The notes: a model not told the origin generated them from the sequence alone. Counted from the first letter of the stretch, positions 24,227 through 33,130 are shown. The stretch is DNA of 38,364 bases from Reyranella massiliensis 521 (GCA_945860205.1 CAMARK010000044.1:1-38364); one strand, 5' to 3'. A program made the numbers and translations.

Positions 24227-24364
24227 CTAAAGACAGTAGGCGGCGATCAGGTCGACGAGATAGGCCGGGCCGTTCAGGCCCCACAGCACGAACGAGAGCG
24301 CGGTCGCGGCGACGACGAGGGCGGCGGCGCCCCACAGCAGTGCCGCCTGCCAGCCCGCCATCAT
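24227..24364 (-). CDS. Small membrane peptide gene behind the MFS transporter
   Basis: A 45-codon frame from ATG 24364 to TAG at 24227. The peptide starts MMAGWQAALLWGAAALVV, followed by a second hydrophobic stretch and the ending AYCL; it would make one long or two short membrane helices. It begins 10 bases after the MFS stop, with a GGA sequence placed as a weak ribosome binding site, and fills the gap up to the hslU stop almost exactly. Small accessory subunits follow some MFS genes in other bacteria, so this could be one, but I do not recognise its family. Expression is not shown. Confidence 0.55.
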   Translation of the reverse strand: MMAGWQAALLWGAAALVVAATALSFVLWGLNGPAYLVDLIAAYCL

Positions 24365-24374
24365 CGTTCCGTGC

Positions 24375-25622
24375 TCATGCAGGCTGCGGTACCGCGGCGG
24401 ACCGCGTGAGCCGCTCCTCGACGATCGGCCAATGCATCGCCGCCGCGACGAGGCCCAGCGCGATCGAAATCCACCACATCATGTCGTAGTTGCCCTGCAG
24501 GTCGAACAGGAAGCCGCCGCCCCAGCCGCCGACGAAGCTGCCGAGCTGGTGGCCGAAGAAGACGATGCCGTTCAGCATCGTGACATGCACCGGCCCGAAG
24601 ATGAAGCCGACCAGCGAGGTCGTCAGCGGCACGGTGCCCAGCCACAGGAAGCCGAGCGAGCCCGCGAAGATCAGTACCGAGGCGGCCGACAGCGGCGCGA
24701 CCATGAAGCCCAGGAACACCAGCGAGCGCAGCAGGTAGAGCAGGGTCAGCAGGTTCTTGCGCTTGTACTTACCACCCATGGAACTCCACAGGATGGCGCC
24801 GGCGATGTTGAACAGGCCCACCATGCCGATCGCCCAGCCGCCGAGTTCGATCGGCGTCAGTTCTATGCCAAACAGCGACAGGCCGATGCCCTTGTCGGAG
24901 ATATAGGCCGGCAGATGGCCGCCGACGAAGGCAACATGGAAGCCGCAGACGAAGTAGCCCGTCACCAGCAGCACGTAGCTGCGCAGGCCGAAGGCTTCGG
25001 CGAGGGCCTCGCGGGTCGTTTGCGAGCCGCCGCTGCCCCTCTTCGAGGCGGCGATCTCCTTGCGGTCGTTCAGCCCCAGAGGCAGCACCATGATCAGCAG
25101 GGCAAGCGCCGTCAGCGCCCACATGGTGGGCCGCCAGTCGCCAAAATAGCTTTGCAGGATGGCCGCCAGCGGCACGATGAAGAACTGGCCGAACGAGCCG
25201 CCGGCCGAGCAGATACCGACGGCCAGGGCCTGCTTCTCCGGTGGGGCCACGCGCAGGATCACGCCCAGCACCGGCCCGAAGGTCGCGGCCGAGAGCCCGA
25301 TGCCGACCAGGATGTTGCCCAGGATCAGCATGAAGCCGTCGTGCATGGTCGCCGTTACGATCATGCCCAGCACGTAGATCGCGCCGCCGCCGGCAATGGT
25401 CGGCGCCGAGCCGAAACGGTCGGCCAGCCGGCCCGAGAAGGGCGCCACGGCCCCCATCAGCAGCATCGATACGGCGGTGCCGAACGAGAACAGCTCGCGG
25501 CCGACGTGAAGTTCGGCGGAAACCGGCTTCAGGAAGATGCCGAAGCTCTGGCGGACGCCGAGACCGATGGTCAGGACGAGGAAACCGCACCAAACGGCGG
25601 TCCAATAGGAGCGGGGGGTCAT
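24375..25622 (-). CDS. MFS transporter (monocarboxylate/OFA-like)
   Basis: A 415-residue major facilitator with 12 hydrophobic segments. GVRQSFGIFLKPV in helix 1, GRLADRFG (motif A, about residues 63-70) and the 'GFLWLGTVPLTTSLVGFIFG' segment in the second half match a branch of transporters for monocarboxylates or related acids. An upstream TTG would add three residues; the ATG at 25622 fits better. It is followed closely by the small membrane-peptide gene and diverges from the exported hydrolase gene. The substrate is unknown. Confidence 0.9.
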   Translation of the reverse strand: MTPRSYWTAVWCGFLVLTIGLGVRQSFGIFLKPVSAELHVGRELFSFGTAVSMLLMGAVAPFSGRLADRFGSAPTIAGGGAIYVLGMIVTATMHDGFMLILGNILVGIGLSAATFGPVLGVILRVAPPEKQALAVGICSAGGSFGQFFIVPLAAILQSYFGDWRPTMWALTALALLIMVLPLGLNDRKEIAASKRGSGGSQTTREALAEAFGLRSYVLLVTGYFVCGFHVAFVGGHLPAYISDKGIGLSLFGIELTPIELGGWAIGMVGLFNIAGAILWSSMGGKYKRKNLLTLLYLLRSLVFLGFMVAPLSAASVLIFAGSLGFLWLGTVPLTTSLVGFIFGPVHVTMLNGIVFFGHQLGSFVGGWGGGFLFDLQGNYDMMWWISIALGLVAAAMHWPIVEERLTRSAAVPQPA

Positions 25623-25707
25623 GGCCGGCAACTTAAAGCATTCGGCCTGGGGCGGCCCACAGAATTACTTCATGCCGTCACAAGCTGCGATGTGGCAAAA
25701 CAAAACC

Positions 25708-27228
25708 ATGGTCCGACCGTTCCAGTGGGGTTTGGCAGTATTCCTGCTGCTTCTGGCAGGAAGTGCGCTTGCAGCCCCGCGGGTCGAACGCGAGCGCTGC
25801 ACCTTCAAGCCGCCGCGCGGCGACCGTGTCGAATGCTTCGTGCTGATCGTGCCGGAGAACCGCGAGCAGCCGGCAGGCCGCGAGATTCGCCTGAAGGTTG
25901 CCGTCCTGAAGGCCAAGCGCACGTCAGGGCCGGAGCCTCTGGTCTATCTCTCGGGCGGGCCCGGCGATGCGCCACTGGTGGCGTCGAGCCCCGGCGCCGA
26001 TGCCCTGGCCGAAGGCGACTGGTGGAACGAGACCGCCAACATCCGCAAGCGCCGCGACGTCATCATCATGAGCCAGCGCGGGGCGGGCGGCGCGACCCCC
26101 AATCTCGACTGTTTCGACCCGCGCAGCTCCGAGCCCGCCAAGGCGAAGCGGCGGGCGATCACCGAGCAGCAGGAGCGCGACATCCTGGTCGGCTGCCGGG
26201 CCGCGCTCGAAAAGCGCAAGATCGACCTCACCATGTACACGACGCCGGCGCTGGCCGACGACGTCGCCGACCTCGTGACGGCCTTCTCGCTCGCGAAGGT
26301 CAATCTCTACGGCGTGTCCTATGGCACGCGCTGGGCGCTCGAGGTGATGCGGCGGCATCCCGGGATCGTGCGCGCCGCGGTGCTGGACGGAGTCTATCCG
26401 CCGCAGGTGAACGGCGAGCAGAACGAGCCCGAGATCGTGCGCCGCGCCTTCGAGCGGCTCTATGCCGACTGTGCCGCCGATCCGGTCTGCCGTGAACGGC
26501 ATCCGAAGGTCCGCGCCATGGTCGAGGCCGCGCTCGAGGCCGCCGAACGCGCGCCGCTGCAGTTGACGCTGCAGCTCGAGGATGGTGCACAGGCGGCGCC
26601 GCTCGACGGCGCCAAGCTCCTCATGGTCCTGCTGCACATGATGCGCGAGGGCGAGGCGGCGCTCATCCCCGAGACCGTGGCGGCCATCGGACGCGGCGAC
26701 CTCCGCCTGCTCCGCATGTTCGCCGAGGATCTCGAGAGCAACGACGGCGGCCTGCTCGAGCAGAATGCCCAGCAGTTCGACGGGCTCTACAACAGCATCG
26801 AATGCCGCGAGACCTGGTCGGCGGTCGATCGCGCCGCACGGCGCAAGCAGATCGAGGCCAACGGCCTCTACGGCCTCAATGCCCGGCAGAGCAAGTCGCC
26901 GGCCTTCTGTCAGGTGTGGCGCGTCCCGCCGGCGCCGGCTGCCGAGCGCCAGCCGGTGACGTCGGAAATTCCCACCTTACTGCTGAGCGGCGGCTACGAC
27001 TGGCTGACCCCGGCGGCGTGGGGGCGTGACGCGGCCAAGACCCTGACGGCGTCGCGCCACGTCGTGTTTCGGTCCCAGGGCCACGGCGTGGTCGTTCAGG
27101 ATCCCTGCGCCGGCCGCCTGCGCGACGGCTTCATCGACGATCCCAACCCCAAGCGGGCACTGCCCTGCCGGGCCGATACGCCGCCCAACTTCACCGCCGC
27201 CTACGAGCGCGCCCGCAACCTGCCGTGA
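25708..27228 (+). CDS. Exported S33/TAP-like alpha/beta hydrolase
   Basis: A 506-residue secreted or periplasmic alpha/beta hydrolase of the proline iminopeptidase / tripeptidyl aminopeptidase type. The signal peptide (VRPFQWGLAVFLLLLAGSALA) ends near residue 22. SGGPG (about residues 82-86) gives the oxyanion hole, Ser204 is the nucleophile in GVSYGTR, and the TAP-like C-terminal domain supplies the Asp (SGGYDWLTP) and His (SQGHGVV). Cysteine pairs may form disulfides, as expected outside the cytoplasm. ATG codons at 25672 and 25690 could serve as start; 25708 gives the best signal peptide. An inverted-repeat element follows the gene. Confidence 0.87.
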   Translation: MVRPFQWGLAVFLLLLAGSALAAPRVERERCTFKPPRGDRVECFVLIVPENREQPAGREIRLKVAVLKAKRTSGPEPLVYLSGGPGDAPLVASSPGADALAEGDWWNETANIRKRRDVIIMSQRGAGGATPNLDCFDPRSSEPAKAKRRAITEQQERDILVGCRAALEKRKIDLTMYTTPALADDVADLVTAFSLAKVNLYGVSYGTRWALEVMRRHPGIVRAAVLDGVYPPQVNGEQNEPEIVRRAFERLYADCAADPVCRERHPKVRAMVEAALEAAERAPLQLTLQLEDGAQAAPLDGAKLLMVLLHMMREGEAALIPETVAAIGRGDLRLLRMFAEDLESNDGGLLEQNAQQFDGLYNSIECRETWSAVDRAARRKQIEANGLYGLNARQSKSPAFCQVWRVPPAPAAERQPVTSEIPTLLLSGGYDWLTPAAWGRDAAKTLTASRHVVFRSQGHGVVVQDPCAGRLRDGFIDDPNPKRALPCRADTPPNFTAAYERARNLP

Positions 27229-27235
27229 TGATAGT

Positions 27236-27339
27236 CCTCATCCTGAGGAGGCCCGAAGGGCCGTCTCGAAGGATGGCCACAGTCGGGGTGTGTGGCCCAT
27301 GCTTCGAGACGGTCGCTGCGCGACCTCCTCAGCATGAGG
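27236..27339. repeat. REPIN-like inverted repeat with hairpin arms
   Basis: The left arm (27236-27281) and right arm (27291-27339) are imperfect reverse complements. Both outer ends read CCTCAT-CTGAGGAGG (one base varies), and both inner parts carry CCGTCTCGAAG and end in a CCACA / TGTGG stem. Each arm also folds on itself: GGCCC-GAA-GGGCC at left and GGTCGC-TGC-GCGACC at right. This pattern is familiar from intergenic REP-type repeats of Bradyrhizobium-like alphaproteobacteria. It also acts as a strong hairpin after the hydrolase gene. Confidence 0.85.
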
Positions 27340-27364
27340 TTCCATTTGTCGAGGAGAAGAACGA

Positions 27365-28300
27365 ATGAACCGCGTGCTCGCCCATACCGGCGTGAAGTAT
27401 CCGATCGTGCAGGCGCCGATGGGCTGGATCGCCCGCAGCCAGCTCGCCTCGGCGGTGTCCAACGCCGGTGGCCTCGGCATCATCGAGACCTCGAGCGGCG
27501 AGGTCGACGCCTGCCTGGCCGAGATCGAGAAGATGAAGCAGCTCACCGACAAGCCGTTCGGCGTCAACCTGCCGATCCTGTTCATCAAGGAGCCGCGCGT
27601 CGTTGATCTCGTGGCAAAGAGTGGCGTGAAGTTCGTCAGCACCTCGGCCGGATCGCCCGCCAAGCTGCTGCCGGTGCTGAAGGCGGCGGGCCTCATCGTC
27701 TATCACGTCGTGCCCAACCTTTCCTCGGCCCTGAAGGCGGTGGACGCAGGCGTCGATGGGCTGATCGTCGAGGGTGGTGAAGGCGGCGGCTTCAAGAACC
27801 CCGACGATGTCTCGACCCTCGTTCTGTTGCAGGCGGTGCGCGAGCAGACCGATGTGCCGATCATCGCCGCCGGCGGCATCTGCGACGGGCGCGGCATGGC
27901 CGCGGCCTTTGCGCTGGGTGCCGAGGGCATCCAGATGGGCACGCGCTTCGTGAGCGCCGCCGAAAGCCCGGTGCATGACAACTACAAGCAGGCGATCGTC
28001 GATGCCGCCGACACCGGCACGGTGATGCTGAACCGCAAGTCCTCGCCGTGCGTGCGGGCGCTCAAGACCGAGCGTGCCAAGGCGATCGACCGGGAGGGCT
28101 CGTTCGATCGTTCCTTGTTCGGCAACGTCCGCGACGTCTATTTCGGCGGCGACATGGAGGCCTCGCTGGCGCTGGCCGGCCAGACCGTCGGCCTGATCCA
28201 CGAGGTCCTCCCCGTGGCCGACATCATCGGCCGCACGGTCGAAGGCTTCCACGCCATCCGCCGCCAGCAGGGAGAGCGTTCGCAGGCCGGCGGGTTCTAG
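27365..28300 (+). CDS. Nitronate monooxygenase-like FMN protein
   Basis: A 311-residue TIM-barrel flavoprotein of the nitronate monooxygenase / FabK group. The N-terminal YPIVQAPMGWIA, the GVNLP segment (66-70) and the FMN-phosphate site AAGGICDGRGMAAAFALGAEG are intact, with MGTRF following. The active-site loop reads EGGEGGGF, so the histidine usual in this loop (AGGH) is replaced by Phe143, and classical nitronate oxidation is doubtful. The start has a GAGGAGAAG ribosome binding site. It follows the hydrolase gene across the inverted-repeat element and converges with the TRAP genes. Confidence 0.85.
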   Translation: MNRVLAHTGVKYPIVQAPMGWIARSQLASAVSNAGGLGIIETSSGEVDACLAEIEKMKQLTDKPFGVNLPILFIKEPRVVDLVAKSGVKFVSTSAGSPAKLLPVLKAAGLIVYHVVPNLSSALKAVDAGVDGLIVEGGEGGGFKNPDDVSTLVLLQAVREQTDVPIIAAGGICDGRGMAAAFALGAEGIQMGTRFVSAAESPVHDNYKQAIVDAADTGTVMLNRKSSPCVRALKTERAKAIDREGSFDRSLFGNVRDVYFGGDMEASLALAGQTVGLIHEVLPVADIIGRTVEGFHAIRRQQGERSQAGGF

Positions 28301-28315
28301 GATGGGTTCTGGGCG

Positions 28316-29635
28316 CTACTTCAGAAGCTCCGGCGCGATCAGGCGGGGCAGGAAGAGGGCAATCTCCGGCCACACGATCAGCGCTGCCAGCACCACGATC
28401 ATCGGCACCAGCATGATCATCGTGTCCTTGATGGCAAAGCGCAGCCGGACGCCGGCCACGGCGCAGGAGATCATCAGGCAGAGGCCGTAGGGCGGTGTCA
28501 CCAACCCGAACGCCAGCGCCACGATCGACACGATGGCGAAATGGACGGGGTGCATGTCGGCTGACTTGGCGAGCGGTTCCAGCACCGTGCCGACGATGAT
28601 GATCGCCGGGATGGCGTCGAGGAAGCAGCCCACGACCAGGAACACGAAGGCGATGAACATCCCGACGCCGATCGGGCCCATGCCCCAGGTCGTGACGTTG
28701 GCCAGCAGCTCCTGCGGGATCTTGTAGTAGGCCAGCAGCCAGCCGAAGGCCGAGGCGGTGCCGATGCAGAACAGCGCCACCGAGGCGAGCTTTCCGGTGT
28801 CGACCAGCGCCTTGTAGAGTTCCTTCGTGCCCATCTCGCGATAGACCACGATCGACAGCACGGCCGAATAAAGCACGGCCACGCAGGCCGACTCGGTGGC
28901 GGTGAACCAGCCCGCCAGGATGCCGCCGACGATGATGACCGGTGTCATCAGGGCGGGGATCGACACCCAGATCGAGCACAGGAGCTGACGGAAGCTTTCG
29001 CGTGGATAGGTCGGATAGCCGCGCTTCACGGCATAGATGTGCACCGTGGCCATCTGGGCGCCGGCGATCAGCAGGCCCGGCACCACGCCCGCGAGATAGA
29101 GCGCCCCGATCGAGGTCGAGATCAGCCCGCCCCACACGATCATCAGGATCGACGGCGGGATGATCACGGCCAGCACCGCCGAGACCGCCGTGATGGCGAT
29201 CGAGAAGGAGAGATCGTAACCCTCGCGCGTCTGGGCATCGATGAAGATCTTGCTCTGGCTGGCCGCATCGGCGGTCGAGGAGCCGGAGATGCCCGCGAAG
29301 AACACCGACAGCACGACGTTGATCTGCGCCAGCGAGCCCGGCCAGCTGCCGACGATGGCGCGTGACAGCGCCACCAGCCGGTTGGTGATGCCGCCCACGC
29401 TCATCAGGTTGGCCGTCAGCAGGAAGAACGGCACGGCGAGCAGGATGAAGGAGTTGTAGGCGTTGAAGGTTTCTTGCGCGAGCATCATCGTGCCGAGCCG
29501 CGGCTCGAGATAGAACAGCGGCAGGCAGGCGAGCCCCAGCGCAAAGGCCACCGGCACCCGCAGCACCAGCAGCACGAAGAAACAGCCGAACAGGATGGAG
29601 GCGGCTTCGCCGGCCGAGAACAGCGCGCCGGTCAT
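28316..29635 (-). CDS. dctM: TRAP transporter large permease (DctM)
   Basis: A 439-residue 12-helix membrane protein, the sodium-coupled translocating subunit of a TRAP transporter. VPFFLLTANLMSVGGITNRLV, GISGSSTADAASQSKIF and the VIIPPSILMIVWG motif are typical. The frame is open upstream for 85 more codons, but the start at 29635 overlaps the dctQ stop as ATGA, which fits coupling. It is the last gene of dctP-dctQ-dctM. Confidence 0.93.
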   Translation of the reverse strand: MTGALFSAGEAASILFGCFFVLLVLRVPVAFALGLACLPLFYLEPRLGTMMLAQETFNAYNSFILLAVPFFLLTANLMSVGGITNRLVALSRAIVGSWPGSLAQINVVLSVFFAGISGSSTADAASQSKIFIDAQTREGYDLSFSIAITAVSAVLAVIIPPSILMIVWGGLISTSIGALYLAGVVPGLLIAGAQMATVHIYAVKRGYPTYPRESFRQLLCSIWVSIPALMTPVIIVGGILAGWFTATESACVAVLYSAVLSIVVYREMGTKELYKALVDTGKLASVALFCIGTASAFGWLLAYYKIPQELLANVTTWGMGPIGVGMFIAFVFLVVGCFLDAIPAIIIVGTVLEPLAKSADMHPVHFAIVSIVALAFGLVTPPYGLCLMISCAVAGVRLRFAIKDTMIMLVPMIVVLAALIVWPEIALFLPRLIAPELLK

Positions 29636-30147
29636 GGCGCGCTCCATCCGAAGAGGATGCGTATCTCGTCGTAGAACTGCTCGCCCAGGAAGACGATCCA
29701 GGTGACGGCTGCGACCGGCCAGGCGATGTGGATCATCCAGAGCGGCATTTCGGCCAGCTCGGACGTGCGGTACCAGGCGAACCGCGTGAACTCGATGCCG
29801 CCCACCACGAACACCAGGGCGAAGGCCAGGATGCCGAGCCGCGCCGCGATGCGCACGGCGGCCTCGCCGCGCCGCGACAGGGTCGGCCACACGTCGACCT
29901 CGAAATGCGAGGCCTCGCGCACGCCGATCATGGCGCCGATCATGATCATCCAGATGAACAGGAAGCGCGCCATCTCTTCCGTCCAGATGTAGGACGGGAT
30001 CAGCGCGGTGTAGCGCGAGATGATCTGCAGGGTGACGGGGATGATGATGATCGCGACGGAGAGGGCGAGGAGCGCGGTCAGGAACTGGGCGTAGCCGGCG
30101 GTGAACCGCCGCCAGAGGCTGGGCGGTGTCGAATCGGAAAGGGACAT
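29632..30147 (-). CDS. dctQ: TRAP transporter small permease (DctQ)
   Basis: A 171-residue four-helix protein, the small membrane subunit that pairs with DctM. SRYTALIPSYIWTEEMARFLFIWMIMIGA near residues 44-73 is the DctQ core. The base run before its ATG, CCTCCTA, is oddly the complement of a ribosome binding site, so initiation must rely on other features, or the start differs. It follows dctP after 70 bases holding a hairpin with a T-rich tail. Confidence 0.92.
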   Translation of the reverse strand: MSLSDSTPPSLWRRFTAGYAQFLTALLALSVAIIIIPVTLQIISRYTALIPSYIWTEEMARFLFIWMIMIGAMIGVREASHFEVDVWPTLSRRGEAAVRIAARLGILAFALVFVVGGIEFTRFAWYRTSELAEMPLWMIHIAWPVAAVTWIVFLGEQFYDEIRILFGWSAP

Positions 30148-30160
30148 TAGGAGGACCGTT

Positions 30161-30199
30161 GAGAAAAAGAAGCGCAGCGGAGCCCGTGCCCCGCTGCGC
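30161..30199 (-). terminator. Hairpin with T-rich tail between dctP and dctQ
   Basis: GCGCAGCGG (30172-30180) and CCGCTGCGC (30191-30199) pair perfectly over a 10-base loop. On the minus strand CTTCTTTTTCTC follows. It is likely a partial terminator or RNA-stabilising 3' end that keeps the binding protein in excess over the permease. Confidence 0.7.
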
Positions 30200-30217
30200 G
30201 ATCGGGTGTCGATCTGG

Positions 30218-31213
30218 TCAGTTGGTGGCGACGATCTGCGTGAAGATACCGTCGGCGCCGATCTCCTTGGCGTAGGCCGCCATCACCGGATCGACCAGCT
30301 TCTTCATCTCGGCGCGATCCTTGAAGGGAATCCGCTTCAGCTTGCCGGCCTTCTCCATCGCCACGAGCTTCAGCTCGTCCTCGGAGCTCTCGACCTGGCG
30401 GCCGTAAGCGCCGGCTTCCTTGCCCGCCTTGACGATTGCGTCCTGCAGATCCTTGGGCAGGCCCTTGAAGGTCTTGCCCGAGAAGCAGATCGGCCGGATC
30501 GTGATGGCGTGCTCGGTCATGGCGAGGTTGGGCGCCACTTCGTAGAACTTCATGGTCTCGACGCCGGCCGCCTCGTTCTCGCCGGCCGAGATCACGTTGT
30601 TCTGGATGGCGTTGTAGACCTCGTTGTAGGCGATGACGGTGGGCGACATGCCGGCCGCGGCGAAGGTCTTGGACCAGATCGGTGCGCCCTGGACGCGGAC
30701 TTTCAGGCCCTTGATCTCGGCCAGCGTGCTCACCGGCTTGTTGACGAAGATGTTGCGCACGCCGCCGCCGGCGTAGCCCACCAGCATGACGTCGGCCTTG
30801 GTCGCGATCTCCTCAGCCACCGGCTTCAGGAGATCGAGCTCGAGCACCTTGTTCCATTGCGCGAGGTCGCGGAACAGGAACGGCGCGTCGATGAAGGGTG
30901 CGGCCTTCGAGAAGGTCGACATGTGGGCCGGCGAGACGATGCCGTAGTCCACCGCCTTGCCCTGCGCCATGTACTCGAAATACTGCTTCTCGAGACCCAG
31001 CGACGAATTGCGGTGAAGCACGAAGTTGATCGGCTTGCCGTAGTATTTCTTCACCAGCTCCTCGAACTTGAGCAGTGTCTTGTTGAAGGCGTGGTCGTCG
31101 TTGAACTGGACGGCGCCGTTCAACGTGAGGGGTGCCTGGGCACCCGCGTTGCGGACGAACGGGGCGGCGACGGCGGACGCCGCGAGGGCGCCGACAAGGG
31201 TTCTGCGTTTCAT
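30218..31213 (-). CDS. dctP: TRAP transporter periplasmic binding protein (DctP)
   Basis: A 331-residue extracytoplasmic binding subunit. The N-terminal KRRTLVGALAASAVAAP is a Tat-like or Sec signal peptide cleaved near AGAQA. Family landmarks are the LGLEKQYFEYMAQGKAVDYG region, the LKVRVQGAPIW motif containing the ligand-binding Arg, and VIAYNEVYNAIQNNVISAGENE. Ligands of this branch include carboxylates, but the exact one is unknown. The start at 31213 has a good GGAGGAA 7 bases upstream; an in-frame ATG 15 bases earlier is less likely. Upstream is the divergent SulP gene. Confidence 0.93.
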   Translation of the reverse strand: MKRRTLVGALAASAVAAPFVRNAGAQAPLTLNGAVQFNDDHAFNKTLLKFEELVKKYYGKPINFVLHRNSSLGLEKQYFEYMAQGKAVDYGIVSPAHMSTFSKAAPFIDAPFLFRDLAQWNKVLELDLLKPVAEEIATKADVMLVGYAGGGVRNIFVNKPVSTLAEIKGLKVRVQGAPIWSKTFAAAGMSPTVIAYNEVYNAIQNNVISAGENEAAGVETMKFYEVAPNLAMTEHAITIRPICFSGKTFKGLPKDLQDAIVKAGKEAGAYGRQVESSEDELKLVAMEKAGKLKRIPFKDRAEMKKLVDPVMAAYAKEIGADGIFTQIVATN

Positions 31214-31369
31214 CGATGTTTCCTCCAAGAGGTCTCGCTTCTAGCCAGGAGCCGGCGAGCCTTCGCCGGGACTATGCATGGGAACGGCAAAGGAGGCCAG
31301 AAAACGCAGGGCGCGCGCATCTGGTGCAAAAGTTGCGTCGCGGTTGTGAGAACTACCGATGTCGGTTAG

Positions 31370-31375
31370 TATAAT
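31370..31375 (+). promoter_or_regulatory. -10 box of the SulP gene
   Basis: TATAAT is an exact -10 consensus 18 bases before ATG 31394, in an A/T-rich island unlike its surroundings. A matching -35 at 17-bp spacing is weak (TGAGAA); TTGTGA nearby has a long spacer. The assignment to the SulP gene is likely but not certain. Confidence 0.45.
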
Positions 31376-31393
31376 ACACAATATTTTAGTCAA

Positions 31394-33112
31394 ATGACCA
31401 TCGAAGTTCCTTCTTCGCCCCTCGTCGACCGACCGAGCTTCGGCGCGCTCTTTGTGCCGAAGCTCTTCTCCGTGCTGCGCGAGGGCTATGGGCTGGCGGC
31501 GTTCCGCGCCGACGCCATGGCGGGGCTTACCGTCGCCATCGTGGCCCTGCCGCTGTCGATGGCGATCGCTATCGCCTCGGGCGCTGCGCCCGAGCGCGGG
31601 CTCTACACCGCCATCGTCGGTGGCTTTCTCATCTCGGCGCTGGGCGGCAGCCGCTTCCAGGTCGGCGGACCGGCCGGCGCCTTCATCGTGCTGGTTGCCG
31701 CGGCCGTGGCGCGGCACGGCATCGACGGCGTGCTGCTCGCCACCATGATGGCCGGGGTCTTCCTGATGGCGGCGGGCTTCCTGCGGCTGGGCGATTTCAT
31801 CAAGTTCATTCCCTATCCCGTGACGGTGGGTTTTACCGCGGGCATCGCCGTTATCATCTTCGCCAGCCAGCTCAAGGATTTGTTCGGCCTGACCCTGGAG
31901 GGCAAGGAACCCGGCGAATTCATCGCCAAGCTGGAAGCCCTGGCGCCAGCCTTCGACACGGTGAATCCCGCGACAGTCGGCCTGGCGCTGCTGACGATCG
32001 GCTTCATCGCCGGCCTCAGGAAACTACGGCCGCATTGGCCGGGCATGCTGGTCGCCGTCGTCGCCGCCTCGGTCGCGACCTGGGCCTTTGGCCTGCCGGT
32101 CGAGACCATCGGCACGCGCTTTGGCGGCATCCCGTCGATGCTGCCCGCGCCCAGCCTGCCCGACATCACCTTCGCCAAGATGCAGGCGGTGCTGCCGGAC
32201 GCCGTGGCCTTCGCGTTGCTGGGCGCCATCGAGTCGCTGCTCTCCGCGGTCGTGGCCGACGGCATGACCGGCCGCCGCCATCGCTCCAACTGCGAACTGG
32301 TGGCCCAGGGTGTGGCCAACATCGGCTCCGCCCTGTTCGGCGGTCTCTGCGCCACCGGCACGATCGCGCGCACCGCGACAAACGTGCGGGCCGGCGCGCG
32401 CAGCCCCGTGGCCGGCATGCTGCATTCTTTGTTCCTGCTGGGCTTCATGCTGCTGGCGGCACCGCTCGCCGCCTACATCCCTCTGGCGGCACTGGCCGGC
32501 GTGCTCACGATCGTGGCCTGGAACATGGCCGAGAAGCACGAGTTGGTTATTCTGCTGCGCAGCTCCCGCGGCGATGCCGTCGTGCTGCTGGCGACTTTCC
32601 TGCTGACGGTGTTTCGTGACCTTACCGAGGGCATCGTCGTGGGCTTTTCGCTGGGCGCCCTGCTGTTCATCCATCGCATGGCCACGACCACCGGTATCCA
32701 GGAGCATGCGCCTCGGGTACCCGCCGACCAGGCCGACACGCACCTGCCCTACGATCCCACCCTGGCGACCGATCCGCAGGTCGTCGTCTACCGCATTTCC
32801 GGCGCGTTCTTCTTCGGCACGGCCTCGACGGTGGGCGCGGTGCTCGACCGCATCGCCGATGAACGCAAGGCTTTTGTCCTCGATTTCTCCGCCGTGCCCT
32901 TCGTCGATTCGACGGCGGCGAATGTCATCGCCGGCATCGGGCGCAAGGCCCGGCGCCACGGCGTGCGAGTCTATATCACCGGCGCCATGCCGGGAGTGCG
33001 CCGCATGCTGCTGCAGGCCGGCGCCCGCCGCCCCCAGGTCCGCTATCTGCCCCGCATCGACGATGCCGTGCGCGCCGCCCACGAGGCCACCCCAGAGGCC
33101 GTCGCCCGCTGA
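31394..33112 (+). CDS. SulP/SLC26 family anion transporter
   Basis: A 572-residue SulP transporter: about 10-14 membrane segments starting with ADAMAGLTVAIVALPLSMAIAIASG, the ALLGAIESLLSAVVADGMTG signature (about residues 272-291), and a C-terminal STAS domain (about 450-560) with VLDFSAVPFVDSTAANVI containing the conserved Asp-Ser loop. Members carry sulfate, bicarbonate or other anions. No carbonic anhydrase or cys genes are adjacent to choose between them. It diverges from dctP and precedes the epimerase gene by 18 bases. Confidence 0.92.
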   Translation: MTIEVPSSPLVDRPSFGALFVPKLFSVLREGYGLAAFRADAMAGLTVAIVALPLSMAIAIASGAAPERGLYTAIVGGFLISALGGSRFQVGGPAGAFIVLVAAAVARHGIDGVLLATMMAGVFLMAAGFLRLGDFIKFIPYPVTVGFTAGIAVIIFASQLKDLFGLTLEGKEPGEFIAKLEALAPAFDTVNPATVGLALLTIGFIAGLRKLRPHWPGMLVAVVAASVATWAFGLPVETIGTRFGGIPSMLPAPSLPDITFAKMQAVLPDAVAFALLGAIESLLSAVVADGMTGRRHRSNCELVAQGVANIGSALFGGLCATGTIARTATNVRAGARSPVAGMLHSLFLLGFMLLAAPLAAYIPLAALAGVLTIVAWNMAEKHELVILLRSSRGDAVVLLATFLLTVFRDLTEGIVVGFSLGALLFIHRMATTTGIQEHAPRVPADQADTHLPYDPTLATDPQVVVYRISGAFFFGTASTVGAVLDRIADERKAFVLDFSAVPFVDSTAANVIAGIGRKARRHGVRVYITGAMPGVRRMLLQAGARRPQVRYLPRIDDAVRAAHEATPEAVAR

Positions 33113-33130
33113 TCGCTGCTATGATGGCGC

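Noticed and set aside
31368..31393. A minus-strand promoter TTGACT...TATACT for dctP
   Set aside because: The spacer between the two hexamers is only 14 bases, too short for a functional sigma70 promoter.
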